A stretch of 61,806 bases of DNA from the NCBI GenBank assembly GCA_902589825.1, contig CACIUL010000012.1, positions 1-61,806 of the forward strand, in the 5' to 3' direction. The first letter of the stretch is position 1. Each line of letters opens with the position of its first letter. The position numbers and the translations under genes are program-made. This stretch comes from an uncultured Verrucomicrobiota bacterium. Lineage in GTDB: Bacteria; Verrucomicrobiota; Verrucomicrobiia; Verrucomicrobiales; DEV007. This document shows, piece by piece, positions 51,103 through 59,917 of this stretch. A model generated the notes under the pieces. That model saw only the letters and a list, made by a program, of their open reading frames with translations. It was not told the DNA's origin and did no database searches.

Positions 51103-52554
51103 TTATCTGCTGGTCACCTTGTCGCCCTCATTTAATCCCTTGAGTATAACAGTCACTTTGCCGTCGGTTACCCCCTTCTTGACTGTCTTGCGCTGTTTTT
51201 TTCCATCCACCATTACCCATACGCTGTTACCCTGGACCAGGTTGTTGGGCACAGTGATCACGTTTTCATGTGAGGCAGCAGTGACTTTCACCTTTGCTTT
51301 CATGCCTGGGAAAAGCCTGCGGTTCTGGCCTGGCTTGCCGGCATCGGTGGAAAACCTTGCCGAGAAAGTCCCCGGGATATAGCTGACATGGGTAATTTCA
51401 GCGTTGATTTTAAGCCTCGGGTTTGAAACCGGGATGGCTGTTGCCGTCAAACCTGGCTTGAGGTGGCCAAGTTTCTCTTCCGGTACGGCGGCGGCGAGGT
51501 TGAGGGGACCTGTTTCTGTCACGGTCATAAAGACCTCGCGCGGGGCCAGTTTTCCACCTGGAATGAGCTTCTTGATGATGGTCGCGGCAGTGATCCATTG
51601 GCCCCGCCTGCTGAGCCCGTAGTAGACGATACCATCAGCCGGAGAACGCACATCAAAGGAGGCCAGGTCGGCCTTGAGGTTCCTGAGGGTCCTGAGTGCC
51701 TTGGTACGGTCGCGCTGGGCCTTTTCTAGGGCATGTCGCTTTTGTTCAAGGATTCTTGGCAGGCTTTGTATTGTGTAGGAGTAGTTGATGTCATTCGTCT
51801 CGGCGTTCGTCTTTCTGGAATCCTTCTGCCTTGGCAACGTGACCTGGATGTCGCGGTCAATTCGCATCTTGGCCAGTCTGAGGTTCTCAGTGGCACGCTC
51901 GAAGCTGTTTTTGGCCCTCCTCAGGACGATCTCCTCGGTTTCTTCCGTCAGGTCATCAGCTTCATACATTTTTTTCAGCTGCTCATATTCTTCTTTGGAG
52001 TATTCGTAACTCTGCTCAGCGAATTGAATGCTTTTCCTTGCAGCCCGCACTGCCTCGGGGTGCCCGGTGGCCTCGTAATACTTCCAGTTTTCATCTGCAG
52101 CACTTTTATTGCGGCGCGCAGCAGCAAGTTGCATGGGTGTGGTCTGTCCAAGTGCGGCGACTTCGGCTTCAGCAATTTTCATGGCAAGCTTCACTGCAGG
52201 TTCCCCAAGCTCAAGTTCCTCGATAGCCCTTTGCAGCTTCTCCGTGTCGATGGTAATGAGCTTGTCCCCTTTCTTTACGCGTGTTCCGTGAGGGACTGCA
52301 GAGAGGACGGTCATGTCCGCCCAAGCCTTTGGAGTCAGGCTGATCTTGTGCTCATTTTCAGACGGTGAGGCAAACAGGGCATCAAGTTCCACCTCGATCT
52401 TGAATGGCCCCGGCTTGGCAATGTGCTGGGTGGGAGCCGGTTTCTTATTTTCCTCCTTGGGCTTGGCAGGGTCAGGCTTGGCCTGCTGTGCGTTGATGAT
52501 GGGTACAGACAGCGCAAGTAGCGCCGTCACGGACAATGCGTGTCGGTGTTTCAT
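51103..52554 (-). CDS. Periplasmic membrane-fusion (HlyD/RND-type adaptor) protein
   Basis: This 483-residue exported adaptor has a cleavable signal peptide (MKHRHALSVTALLALSVPIINA) rather than a membrane anchor. A lysine/proline-rich linker follows. It then has a biotinyl-lipoyl-like half (VLSAVPHGTRVKKGDKLITI), a long alpha-hairpin coiled coil (residues 105-300: EEIVLRRAKNSFERATENLRLAKMRID), the second half (ADGIVYYG) and C-terminal beta domains. Such proteins bridge an inner-membrane pump to an outer-membrane channel. No pump or channel lies nearby; the adjacent toroid protein is the only partner candidate. Confidence 0.87.
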   Translation of the reverse strand: MKHRHALSVTALLALSVPIINAQQAKPDPAKPKEENKKPAPTQHIAKPGPFKIEVELDALFASPSENEHKISLTPKAWADMTVLSAVPHGTRVKKGDKLITIDTEKLQRAIEELELGEPAVKLAMKIAEAEVAALGQTTPMQLAAARRNKSAADENWKYYEATGHPEAVRAARKSIQFAEQSYEYSKEEYEQLKKMYEADDLTEETEEIVLRRAKNSFERATENLRLAKMRIDRDIQVTLPRQKDSRKTNAETNDINYSYTIQSLPRILEQKRHALEKAQRDRTKALRTLRNLKADLASFDVRSPADGIVYYGLSRRGQWITAATIIKKLIPGGKLAPREVFMTVTETGPLNLAAAVPEEKLGHLKPGLTATAIPVSNPRLKINAEITHVSYIPGTFSARFSTDAGKPGQNRRLFPGMKAKVKVTAASHENVITVPNNLVQGNSVWVMVDGKKQRKTVKKGVTDGKVTVILKGLNEGDKVTSR

Positions 52555-52689
52555 GTTGTGTCTCGGGTCAAGAAAACCGCGGCGCTTTGTTAAGGCGTCG
52601 CGGGGTGAACCGATAACTTAACACTTTTCTTGGCATCATGCCATAAATATAAAGCCCTGACCTTATCCAGCCGGGGGGAATCTCCGGTT

Positions 52690-53742
52690 TTACTGGAGTT
52701 GCTTGTCGAAATAAATCTTCAGGAAGTGCATTTCCTTCTCCTCGTCATAGCCGCGCTCGAGGAGATTGTCGGCTTGATCAATAAAGGCAGGAGATAGCAG
52801 TAGCTCTGCCCCGGTATCAAGCTTGAGCTTGCCCTTGAGCTTTCTCCTCGCTTTCCTTGCCTCAGGCGCAGAGATGTTGAACTGATCCTCAATAACCGTC
52901 CCTGTTTCCTCCCCGTAGTTTTCCCGGAATTGGGTAAATTGATCAATCAGTTCAGGGTCAGCAAGGTTTTGCTCAAAGTCACTGATTTCAAACTCGCTGT
53001 TATTGTTCATGTAGTCGATTGCCTTTCCCGCCACGGCCATCCGCCGCTCTTCATCGATTCCTTCAGGCAGGCCCTTTTGCGCAAAGTTGACACATAATTC
53101 TCCAAAGCGCTTGGTGAGGTAATCCTCGTTGCGGACAGGAACGGCGCCTGCAAAATCGCGGTTCCAGAAATGAGTGTTTCCGGATTTATCAAACAGATAC
53201 ACGACAAATCCTTCGTCTTTCCCGTGGTTTATCAGCAGGCAACCCTTATCAATTTTATCCGGGTAAATTCCGTGCTGGGTGGTCAGCATGAGGTCACCAT
53301 CGTGCTCGGAAACCTGCAGAAACGGGACCTTGTTCTCGCTCTTAATGATACAAATCCCCTGGGTTGCCTCGCCCTTGACAATAATTCCCTCAATGAGCGA
53401 GATACAGAGATCACCGCTTTTGATGTTTGGATGATGGGATTTGGCATAGAGGTGCTTGGCTATTTCTGAGGATGCTTCGAGTAACTGTCCGGGGTTGCTG
53501 AATACGGCACTTGAATACTCAAAAAGCGGATTGCTTCCGGGTCCACGTTCCCCGCTGAGCTTGTGGAGTTCCAGGGACCTGAATGATTTCAGGAAACATG
53601 TAGTCAAGAGGTCGGCCTCCTCATCATCAAATTGGCACAGTCTCTTTGAAGTGAGTAAAGGTTCGCCCCGCAACGGGTTTCCTACTTTTGCAAGTGCCAG
53701 TGTCGTCAGGCATGCTTCATTGAAATTTACAGAGATGGACAT
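52690..53742 (-). CDS. Nucleoid-associated protein, YejK/NdpA family
   Basis: This 350-residue protein is related to the 37-kDa nucleoid-associated proteins (YejK). The N-terminal part contains VGNPLRGEPLLTSK. It continues with DLCISLIEGIIVKGE, then NRDFAGAVPVRNEDYLTKRFGELC, and a C-terminal LLSPAFIDQADNLLERGYD with an Asp/Glu-rich end. The family binds the nucleoid in Gram-negative bacteria. The coding DNA is lower in GC than its surroundings (about 47% in one 60-base sample), which may reflect transfer or relaxed selection. No partner gene is nearby. Confidence 0.85.
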   Translation of the reverse strand: MSISVNFNEACLTTLALAKVGNPLRGEPLLTSKRLCQFDDEEADLLTTCFLKSFRSLELHKLSGERGPGSNPLFEYSSAVFSNPGQLLEASSEIAKHLYAKSHHPNIKSGDLCISLIEGIIVKGEATQGICIIKSENKVPFLQVSEHDGDLMLTTQHGIYPDKIDKGCLLINHGKDEGFVVYLFDKSGNTHFWNRDFAGAVPVRNEDYLTKRFGELCVNFAQKGLPEGIDEERRMAVAGKAIDYMNNNSEFEISDFEQNLADPELIDQFTQFRENYGEETGTVIEDQFNISAPEARKARRKLKGKLKLDTGAELLLSPAFIDQADNLLERGYDEEKEMHFLKIYFDKQLQ

Positions 53743-53784
53743 GATGACAGTGCCGCCTGGTTCTATTTTGACCCTTAAACAAAA

Positions 53785-53812
53785 GCGGTGCCCTTTTCGG
53801 GAAGGGCACCGC
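53785..53812 (-). terminator. Rho-independent terminator for the DUF4399 gene
   Basis: Perfect 11-bp arms gcggtgccctt (53785-53795) and aagggcaccgc (53802-53812) surround a 6-base loop. On the minus strand the hairpin is followed by a T-rich tract (ttttgtttaag). It lies 40 bases past the DUF4399 stop codon. Confidence 0.87.
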
Positions 53813-53852
53813 CTGGTATAAACCTTCTAGGCAAAGGAATATGTATTGTTGT

Positions 53853-54326
53853 TTATTCTTCAACGGTCACGGTAATCGCCTTTGATATTACCGGCGGGTC
53901 ATGCGGGCGGTGCAGGTGGTCTCCCAGAACCAGTTGCAGGGTGTGCTTGCCAGGTGGCAGCTCAATGACAGCTTCAGTCTGGCCTGCTCCGAAGTGGCGG
54001 ATTTGATCGGATGCCTGCAGTGGAAGGTTCATGTCGAACTTGGCCCCGTCAATAATCAGGTGATGATGACCGGTATTCGGGAACTTAATGCCTGCCGGAG
54101 CAATGCCCATGCCCTTGAGGCCGAATTTCACGGTAAACTTTTTTTTCACTTTTTTGCCGTCCTTGGGCAAGATGATGTAGACCTTGGCTCCCTTGGGTGA
54201 GGTTGCCTTGGGTTCCGTGCCGGCTTCATGCTTGGCTTTTGCGGCATGCTTTTTTGCTTCATCCGCAGTAAATGCGGATCCTGTAAGCAGTGCGATAGAG
54301 CTAATTAAGGTTAAAGTATATTTCAT
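53853..54326 (-). CDS. Exported DUF4399-domain protein
   Basis: This 157-residue protein has a signal peptide (MKYTLTLISSIALLTGSAFTA), started at ATG 54326, and a lysine/alanine-rich linker. The DUF4399 domain starts at KVYIILPKDG. It includes VKFGLKGMGIAP, the NTGHHHLIID histidine cluster and the ELPPGKHTLQLVLGDHLH segment, so it may bind a metal or have a cupredoxin-like fold. The function is unknown. It has its own terminator (53785-53812) and, 174 bp upstream, the ThuA gene's end with a second terminator, so it is likely a monocistronic gene. Confidence 0.85.
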   Translation of the reverse strand: MKYTLTLISSIALLTGSAFTADEAKKHAAKAKHEAGTEPKATSPKGAKVYIILPKDGKKVKKKFTVKFGLKGMGIAPAGIKFPNTGHHHLIIDGAKFDMNLPLQASDQIRHFGAGQTEAVIELPPGKHTLQLVLGDHLHRPHDPPVISKAITVTVEE

Positions 54327-54432
54327 GATAATCTGTGTTTGGATGGCAATGGTGAAACTTGTGTCACCATATTGCAGGTTATCGGGTTTTTCGGGTGGGA
54401 TGTCCAGCATATAGCGCGATAGGCAAAAACAA

Positions 54433-54462
54433 AAAGCCCACCCCGATATCAGGGTGGGCTTT
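54433..54462 (-). terminator. Rho-independent terminator for the ThuA gene
   Basis: Arms aaagcccaccc (54433-54443) and gggtgggcttt (54452-54462) surround an 8-base loop. On the minus strand a T-rich run follows (ttttgtttttgcc). It lies 38 bases past the ThuA gene stop codon. Confidence 0.87.
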
Positions 54463-54500
54463 GATGCGTTTCCACGCAGTGGTGAATTGATTGCTGAACC

Positions 54501-55427
54501 TCAGCGACCGGCGATGTCCAGGTCAGGAAGGATGTCGCGCAGGGCGACCTTCTTGGGAACATCGTCAGCCTTCAGGTCACCCAGCGCATACTGGATACCT
54601 GCAAGATAGTGCTCAAGGATCACGGGGTTCCAGTAGATCTCGTCACGGTGACCGAGTGAGCAGTAGAATATTCTGCCCTCACCGTAGTTATCGACCCAGG
54701 AGATCGGGTAAAATCCCTCCTTGCCGTATCGCCCTCTTCCCTTGTCCACAACCTCGCCTGAAAGGCTCAGCAGCATACGCCGCTCCTCAGGCAGTGCGGT
54801 GCCGTTGCGAAACTGGTAGATTTCATCGGCTATCTCGAAATCCTTGCCACCGAAGGCGGCATTGAGGGGATGGCTGGGGTCGAGGTTCTTTACCTTGATC
54901 TTGGTGTGCCAGGGGTGTCCTGCAAAGGCACCACCCATCATGTCATTGAACTCTTTCCAGTTCTTGTAGGTATCGGTGGCGGAATGGGTGCCGATAAGGC
55001 CTTTACCTGACTTCACGAAATCCACCAGGCTTTTCTTCAGCCTGTCTTCGCGACCGGCTTCCTTGGACTTAAACACCTCCCCGGTGGTGTTGAGGAAGAC
55101 AACCGCATCAAAGGCCTTGAGCTTATCCGGCTCAAAGAAAGATTCATCCTCGGTTGCTGTAACCTCAAATGCGCCAGTGGCCTTGCCGATCTGCTTCATT
55201 GCTTCAACACCGGTCGGGATAGAGCCGTGCCGGAAACCGGCTGTCTTTGAGAAGACAAGGACCTTCCGTGCTGCCTTTGGCTTGGCGGGCGCCTTGGCTG
55301 GAAGGGATTCGGTAATCTTGTCTGCATGCTTTGGTTTGGCCTTATTGCCCTTCTGGGCATTGGATACGGTCAATGCCGCAGCGAGCAGACCTGCGGGAAG
55401 CAGGATGGTGAATAGTTTTATTTTCAT
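54501..55427 (-). CDS. Exported ThuA-family protein
   Basis: This 308-residue protein has a signal peptide (MKIKLFTILLPAGLLAAALTVSNA) and a lysine/alanine/proline-rich linker. The ThuA-like glutamine amidotransferase-fold domain begins at ARKVLVFSKTAGFRHGSI, with FLNTTGEVF, KGLIGTHSATDT, MMGGAFAGHPWHTKI and GRIFYCSLGHRDEIY. The family is often associated with trehalose or general sugar utilisation and is abundant in Verrucomicrobia and Planctomycetes. The catalytic cysteine of a true amidotransferase is replaced here by GTHSATD. The substrate is unknown. Confidence 0.88.
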   Translation of the reverse strand: MKIKLFTILLPAGLLAAALTVSNAQKGNKAKPKHADKITESLPAKAPAKPKAARKVLVFSKTAGFRHGSIPTGVEAMKQIGKATGAFEVTATEDESFFEPDKLKAFDAVVFLNTTGEVFKSKEAGREDRLKKSLVDFVKSGKGLIGTHSATDTYKNWKEFNDMMGGAFAGHPWHTKIKVKNLDPSHPLNAAFGGKDFEIADEIYQFRNGTALPEERRMLLSLSGEVVDKGRGRYGKEGFYPISWVDNYGEGRIFYCSLGHRDEIYWNPVILEHYLAGIQYALGDLKADDVPKKVALRDILPDLDIAGR

Positions 55428-55593
55428 GTTTTAACGATGATTATTGTTTGAGTAATTTCTCAAGCTTTGTGGCCTTTTGTCTAGAGATATATGGATGGTA
55501 AGTGGCAATTCTCAACAACGGCAGCAGTCATTGTGAACACTAATGCACATTGGTTGCAGGAAGTCCCGATGAATGGGCATCCCTGCAGCATAA

Positions 55594-57540
55594 TCAGCTC
55601 GATTTTTTTTGCAGGTCTGCCACGACCTTGAAATCCTCAAGGGTGGTGGTATCGCCGCTGATCTTGCCGCCGGCGCAGATTTCCTTGAGTAAACGACGCA
55701 TGATTTTGCCGCTGCGTGTCTTGGGCAGGGCAACGGTAAAACGAATATCATCGGGCTTGGCAATGGGGCCGATCTCCTTGCCGACATGAGCCCTGAGGAC
55801 CTTGGCAAGCTGGTCACTCTGCTTAATGCCTTCCTTGAGGGTGACGAAAGCAACGACGCCCTGTCCCTTGATCTCATGTGGTTTGCCCACTACTGCCGCC
55901 TCCGCCACCGAGGGATGCGAGACAAGTGCGCTTTCCACCTCGGCGGTTCCCAGCCTGTGTCCTGACACGTTCAGGACATCATCAAGGCGACCAACAATCC
56001 AGAAGTAACCGTCCTTGTCGCGACGGGCTCCATCCCCTGCGGTATATAGCCCCTCGTAGTCATCCCAATAGGTTTTGCGGTAGCGCCTCCTGTCACCGTA
56101 AATGGTTCGAAGCATTGAGGGCCAAGGCTTTCGGATGACAAGTTTTCCGCCTTCGTCCGCCTTGCACTCACGACCGGTTTCATCAAGGATGGCTGCATCA
56201 ACGCCAAAGAAGGGAAGCGTGGCCGTTCCGGGCTTGGTGGGTATTGCTCCGGGCAGAGGGGTGATCATGATCGCCCCGGTCTCAGTCTGCCACCAGGTAT
56301 CCACGATAGGGCAGCGTTTTCCTCCAATTTTTTCGTGATACCATATCCAGGCTTCCGGGTTAATGGGTTCCCCAACGGTTCCAAGCAGTCTCAGGGAACT
56401 TAAATCATGGGCGTCGGGAAACTTGTCTCCTGCCTTTATGAAGGCGCGGATTGCAGTCGGGGCCGTGTAGAAAATAGTAACGCCATGACGCTCGATGATA
56501 TCCCAGAATCTCCCAAAGTCGGGTTGGTTCGGGGCTCCTTCATACATCAACACGGTGGCACCGTTGAGCAGTGGTCCGTAGACGATATAGCTGTGACCGG
56601 TGATCCACCCGACATCTGCCGTGCACCAGTAGATATCCTCATCCTGCATATCAAAAACATATTTTGTCGTGCAGTAGCTTCCCGTCAGGTAACCGCCGGT
56701 GGTGTGCAGGATTCCCTTTGGTTTGCCGGTTGACCCGCTGGTGTAGAGGATAAACAGGGGGTGTTCGCTGTCGAGTGCCTCGGCGGGACAGTCCGGGGAG
56801 GCCTTGGCCATTTCCCTGTGCCACCATACATCCCTGCCGCGTTTCATCTTCACGTCGTTGCCACAACGCTCAAGAACGATCACGCTTTTTACGGATTTCT
56901 CCTTCTTTAGTGCCTCATCGACGTTGTCCTTGAGGGGCACAATTTTTCCACGCCGCCAACCACCATCCGAAGTGATGACCGCACATGCGCCCGAGTCCTG
57001 CACGCGATCAAGGATGCTCGCGGCTGAGAATCCCCCAAAAATCACCGAGTGCACGGCACCGATGCGGGCACAGGCCAGCATGGCGATTGCTGCTTCAGGT
57101 ACCATTGGCATGTAGATAATCACGCGGTCACGCTTCTTGATGCCGCGGGACTTGAGGACATTGGCAAATTTACATACCTCCTTGTGCAGTTGGGCGTAGG
57201 TGAGCGTGCGGACCTCGCCAGGTTCTCCCTCCCAGATAATGGCGGCTTTATTCTTGCGTGGACCATCAAGGTGCCTGTCAACGCAGTTCTCGGCTGCATT
57301 GATTTTTCCACCGGTGAACCATTTTGCAAAAGGAGCCTTCCACTCCAGGACCTTGCTCCATTTTTTTCGCCAAGTCAGTTCACATGCTTCGCGTCCCCAG
57401 AACTTCGATGGTGATTTAATGGATTCCCTGTGCAAACGCTTATACTCGGCAAGGCTGCCAATCCTTGCAGCCCGGGAAAATGGTTTCGGGGGCTTGATAA
57501 CCCGGTTTTCGTTAAGGTGTGATTCGATGTTTTTGCTCAT
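55594..57540 (-). CDS. acs: Acetyl-CoA synthetase
   Basis: This 648-residue enzyme activates acetate to acetyl-CoA via an acetyl-AMP intermediate. The ATP-binding motif [11 protein letters not shown] is present, together with [10 protein letters not shown], the hinge [16 protein letters not shown] and the C-terminal lysine in [11 protein letters not shown] (the site of acetyl-lysine regulation in the family). The length is normal for Acs. The gene lies 64 bp from the pseudouridine synthase and ends 166 bp from the ThuA gene. The function is well supported by the full motif set. Confidence 0.96.
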   Translation of the reverse strand: MSKNIESHLNENRVIKPPKPFSRAARIGSLAEYKRLHRESIKSPSKFWGREACELTWRKKWSKVLEWKAPFAKWFTGGKINAAENCVDRHLDGPRKNKAAIIWEGEPGEVRTLTYAQLHKEVCKFANVLKSRGIKKRDRVIIYMPMVPEAAIAMLACARIGAVHSVIFGGFSAASILDRVQDSGACAVITSDGGWRRGKIVPLKDNVDEALKKEKSVKSVIVLERCGNDVKMKRGRDVWWHREMAKASPDCPAEALDSEHPLFILYTSGSTGKPKGILHTTGGYLTGSYCTTKYVFDMQDEDIYWCTADVGWITGHSYIVYGPLLNGATVLMYEGAPNQPDFGRFWDIIERHGVTIFYTAPTAIRAFIKAGDKFPDAHDLSSLRLLGTVGEPINPEAWIWYHEKIGGKRCPIVDTWWQTETGAIMITPLPGAIPTKPGTATLPFFGVDAAILDETGRECKADEGGKLVIRKPWPSMLRTIYGDRRRYRKTYWDDYEGLYTAGDGARRDKDGYFWIVGRLDDVLNVSGHRLGTAEVESALVSHPSVAEAAVVGKPHEIKGQGVVAFVTLKEGIKQSDQLAKVLRAHVGKEIGPIAKPDDIRFTVALPKTRSGKIMRRLLKEICAGGKISGDTTTLEDFKVVADLQKKSS

Positions 57541-57604
57541 TGGTGCCTTGTTGGGAAGAGGTATTCCGGTTTAAGTTTCAGGATAGCCAAACACGCGCTG
57601 GGGC

Positions 57605-58339
57605 TCAATGCTTTGTTTTATTGAAAATTGAGGAGAGGTCCCGCCGACCAAGGAATCTCCAGTTACCGGGCTTGAGTGAATGGTCGGTAAGGTTGCCGAT
57701 GCGCACCCGGACAAGACGTGTCACTTTGTAACCCAGGGCATCAAGCATATAGCGGATCTGACGTTTCAGTCCCTGCTCAAGCACAATGGCTATGGAGCGC
57801 TTGGTGACTTTTTCCACAGCTGCTGCACGGGCAAAACCTGAAGGAATCTCCAGCCCGTCGGTCAGGACCTGTGCGTGCTCCTCCCTGAAGGGTCTTGATA
57901 GGCTGACAACATATTCCTTCTCGACCTTCCCGCTCGGGTGGGAAAGTCGTTGAGTAATTTCCCCGCAACTGGTCAAGAGGACCAGGCCTTCACTGTTGTA
58001 ATCAAGGCGACCGGCATAGTGGATGGATCGACGTTGTTGCAGGTGGGGTGGAAGCAGCTCGAATATGGTTGATCGCCCTTCAGGATCATTGCGTGAACAA
58101 AGGCATCCCACTGGCTTGTAGAGTAGAATGTTGACCTCGTCATTCTGCCTTTTGAGGGTTCGCCCATCGACAGTGACCTGGTCATGATCCCGGATACGGG
58201 TGCCGAGTGAAAGGCAAGGCTGGCCGTTGACCAAAACCCGGCCCTCATTAACGATCGCTTCACATGAGCGTCGTGAACCGAGGCCGCAATCCGCCAAAAA
58301 CCGGTTGATCCGTGGCGGGGGATCGTTGCTCTTGGACAA
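57605..58339 (-). CDS. rRNA pseudouridine synthase, RsuA/RluB family
   Basis: This 244-residue enzyme has an N-terminal S4 RNA-binding domain (RINRFLADCGLGSRRSCEA and NEGRVLVNGQP). The catalytic domain with the conserved Asp is GRLDYNSEGLVLLTSCG, followed by KEYVVSLSRPF, EQGLKRQIRYMLDALGYKVTRLVRVRIG. It isomerises uridines in rRNA in the cytoplasm. Which position (23S or 16S) is not assignable from the sequence. It lies 64 bp downstream of the acs start side and 50 bp from the small basic protein gene on the same strand. Confidence 0.92.
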   Translation of the reverse strand: MSKSNDPPPRINRFLADCGLGSRRSCEAIVNEGRVLVNGQPCLSLGTRIRDHDQVTVDGRTLKRQNDEVNILLYKPVGCLCSRNDPEGRSTIFELLPPHLQQRRSIHYAGRLDYNSEGLVLLTSCGEITQRLSHPSGKVEKEYVVSLSRPFREEHAQVLTDGLEIPSGFARAAAVEKVTKRSIAIVLEQGLKRQIRYMLDALGYKVTRLVRVRIGNLTDHSLKPGNWRFLGRRDLSSIFNKTKH

Positions 58340-58389
58340 AGGATGATTTTGGCGGTGACCCAGCCGGCAATTACACGCTTTACCGCGCT

Positions 58390-58545
58390 CTACTCGTCGG
58401 GTTTGGTCTTGGGCAGACCAATGGGGCTGCTACCATCTTTCCACTTGCCACGTGACTTGAGGAGTTTCACGCGCTCGAAGCGCTTGAGAACGCTGCGCTT
58501 GGCTCCAACGGAAGATGATCCTTTGAGACTACGGTGCTGGGACAT
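58390..58545 (-). CDS. Small basic protein of the Chlamydiae/Verrucomicrobia type
   Basis: This 51-residue gene is too short for usual ORF cut-offs. I translated it by hand: it begins MSQHRSLKGSSSVGAKRSVL and ends KTKPDE, with Lys, Arg and Ser making up close to half of it. The pattern MSxHxSLK, AKRSVLKRFERVKLL and a Pro-Lys-rich C-terminus resembles the small basic protein family I recall as TIGR04137, confined to the Chlamydiae/Verrucomicrobia group and proposed to be linked to ribosomes. It lies 50 bp upstream of the pseudouridine synthase gene, on the same strand, which fits a translation-related role. This identification is from memory and not from a search. Confidence 0.8.
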   Translation of the reverse strand: MSQHRSLKGSSSVGAKRSVLKRFERVKLLKSRGKWKDGSSPIGLPKTKPDE

Positions 58546-58675
58546 GACGGGCTCGGTTGAGTGGTAGAGGTATGTATTTATGGGAAATACGGGGGCGCAA
58601 ACCTATATCGCTAAACTTATCCCGCAAGCCTTTTTATCGGATCCCCGGCTTCCCTGGCGCTGGAATTCCCTTAAA

Positions 58676-59251
58676 TCAGACCATCCCGAGTTTCATTTTC
58701 CCCTCTTCGGAGATCATATCCTGATTCCAGGGCGGATCCCAGACCAGGTCGACCTTGGCATCCTCAATACCGTTAATTGTCATGATTTTGCTTTGTGCAT
58801 CGGCTGCAATAGTGGGCCCCATACCACATCCCGGGGCGGTTAACGTCATTTGCACACTGGCGGATTTCTTGCCTTCCGAATCCACCACCTTGCAATCGTA
58901 GACAAGGCCGAGGTCGACAATGTTAACCGGTATCTCGGGGTCAAACACGGTCTTTAACTGTTCCCAGACCGCAGCCTGGTATGCTTCATCGCCGACATCC
59001 TCGCCTGAATTCACCTTTTCGGTAGCCGGTTGGTCCTCCTTGCCTTTATGGATCCCAAGGGCATCCGAATCCTTTTCAGAAATACGGGCAAGCCCCTGGT
59101 CGGTTGCGACCGTGTAGGTCCCGCCCAGTGACTGGGTAATAATCACTTTTGTTCCCACCGGCAACGTGAAGGCATCCCCACTTGGGATCTGGATAGCCTC
59201 GATTTCCCGGGTGAGTTCCAATTCGCTGCCTTGCTGGTTGTTTTCGTTCAT
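58676..59251 (-). CDS. sufT: Fe-S cluster assembly protein SufT (MIP18/DUF59 family)
   Basis: This 191-residue protein has an N-terminal extension (residues 1-80: SGDAFTLPVGTKVIITQSLGGTYTV) and a C-terminal MIP18/DUF59 domain with DPEIPVNIVDLGLVYD, LTAPGCGMG and VDLVWDPPWNQDMIS. This two-part form is typical of SufT, which helps Fe-S cluster maturation. It is 4 bp overlapped with the NifU-like gene (59248-59251), so translation is likely coupled. The cysteine in PGCGMG is a probable cluster or metal ligand. Confidence 0.9.
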   Translation of the reverse strand: MNENNQQGSELELTREIEAIQIPSGDAFTLPVGTKVIITQSLGGTYTVATDQGLARISEKDSDALGIHKGKEDQPATEKVNSGEDVGDEAYQAAVWEQLKTVFDPEIPVNIVDLGLVYDCKVVDSEGKKSASVQMTLTAPGCGMGPTIAADAQSKIMTINGIEDAKVDLVWDPPWNQDMISEEGKMKLGMV

Positions 59252-59748
59252 GGTGTGTTTTCAGGTTGGGTGATATTGATCTTTATTTTTCCTCCGGCGG
59301 ATTGCGGGTTGGCCATGCTGCCGGCTAATGTATTCCGGTCAACGGCATTTCCGTCCTTGGTATTTTCTTCCTCACTGAGTGCTGAGCGCAGGGCTCCCTC
59401 CACCATCTGGCCGCAATGTATTTTAACCGGCGGCAGGGGTCCAAGTTCGGTGGTCATTTCCTCTGCGGAGAGTTTCTGGGCATCTGCAACAGACTTGCCC
59501 TTCAGCATCTCGGTTGCCATGCTGGCAATGGCGATGGCAGTCTGGCAACCGAAGCTTTGGAAGGAGGCACGGTCAATGACCTTCTTGCCGTCCTTCTCGG
59601 TGAATTTCAGGAACATGCGCAGCATGTCACCACAGTCGGCACTGCCGACTGTACCTATACTGTCCGCATCAGGCATCTCCCCCATGTTCTGTGGGTTGGC
59701 AATGGCGTCCTGGAGCTTGGCCTCAAAACTGTTATCCGGATTGTCCAC
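59248..59748 (-). CDS. NifU/IscU-like Fe-S cluster scaffold protein
   Basis: This 166-residue NifU N-terminal-type scaffold has three conserved cysteines, in SADCGDMLRMFLK, FGCQTAIAIAS and IHCGQMVEGAL, with the family start NPQNMGEMPDAD. These three cysteines bind the nascent 2Fe-2S cluster. A C-terminal tail (about residues 128-166) is low-complexity and unusual. The gene overlaps sufT by 4 bp, so this pair forms a small Fe-S assembly unit. Which cysteine desulfurase donates sulfur is not visible in the window. Confidence 0.9.
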   Translation of the reverse strand: MDNPDNSFEAKLQDAIANPQNMGEMPDADSIGTVGSADCGDMLRMFLKFTEKDGKKVIDRASFQSFGCQTAIAIASMATEMLKGKSVADAQKLSAEEMTTELGPLPPVKIHCGQMVEGALRSALSEEENTKDGNAVDRNTLAGSMANPQSAGGKIKINITQPENTP

Positions 59749-59917
59749 GGCGTTTAATATATTGGCATGGGGCGGTATGCAAGCAGTGAAGCGCTCCTTT
59801 CACCCTGTCAACACCAGTGGATTCCGGGTTTCCTAGCATTGCTTGGAGGATGATGGAACGATGTCCTCAATGGTCTTTGACCATTGGGGCCTCTCAATCT
59901 AGTTTACTTAGGCCCAG

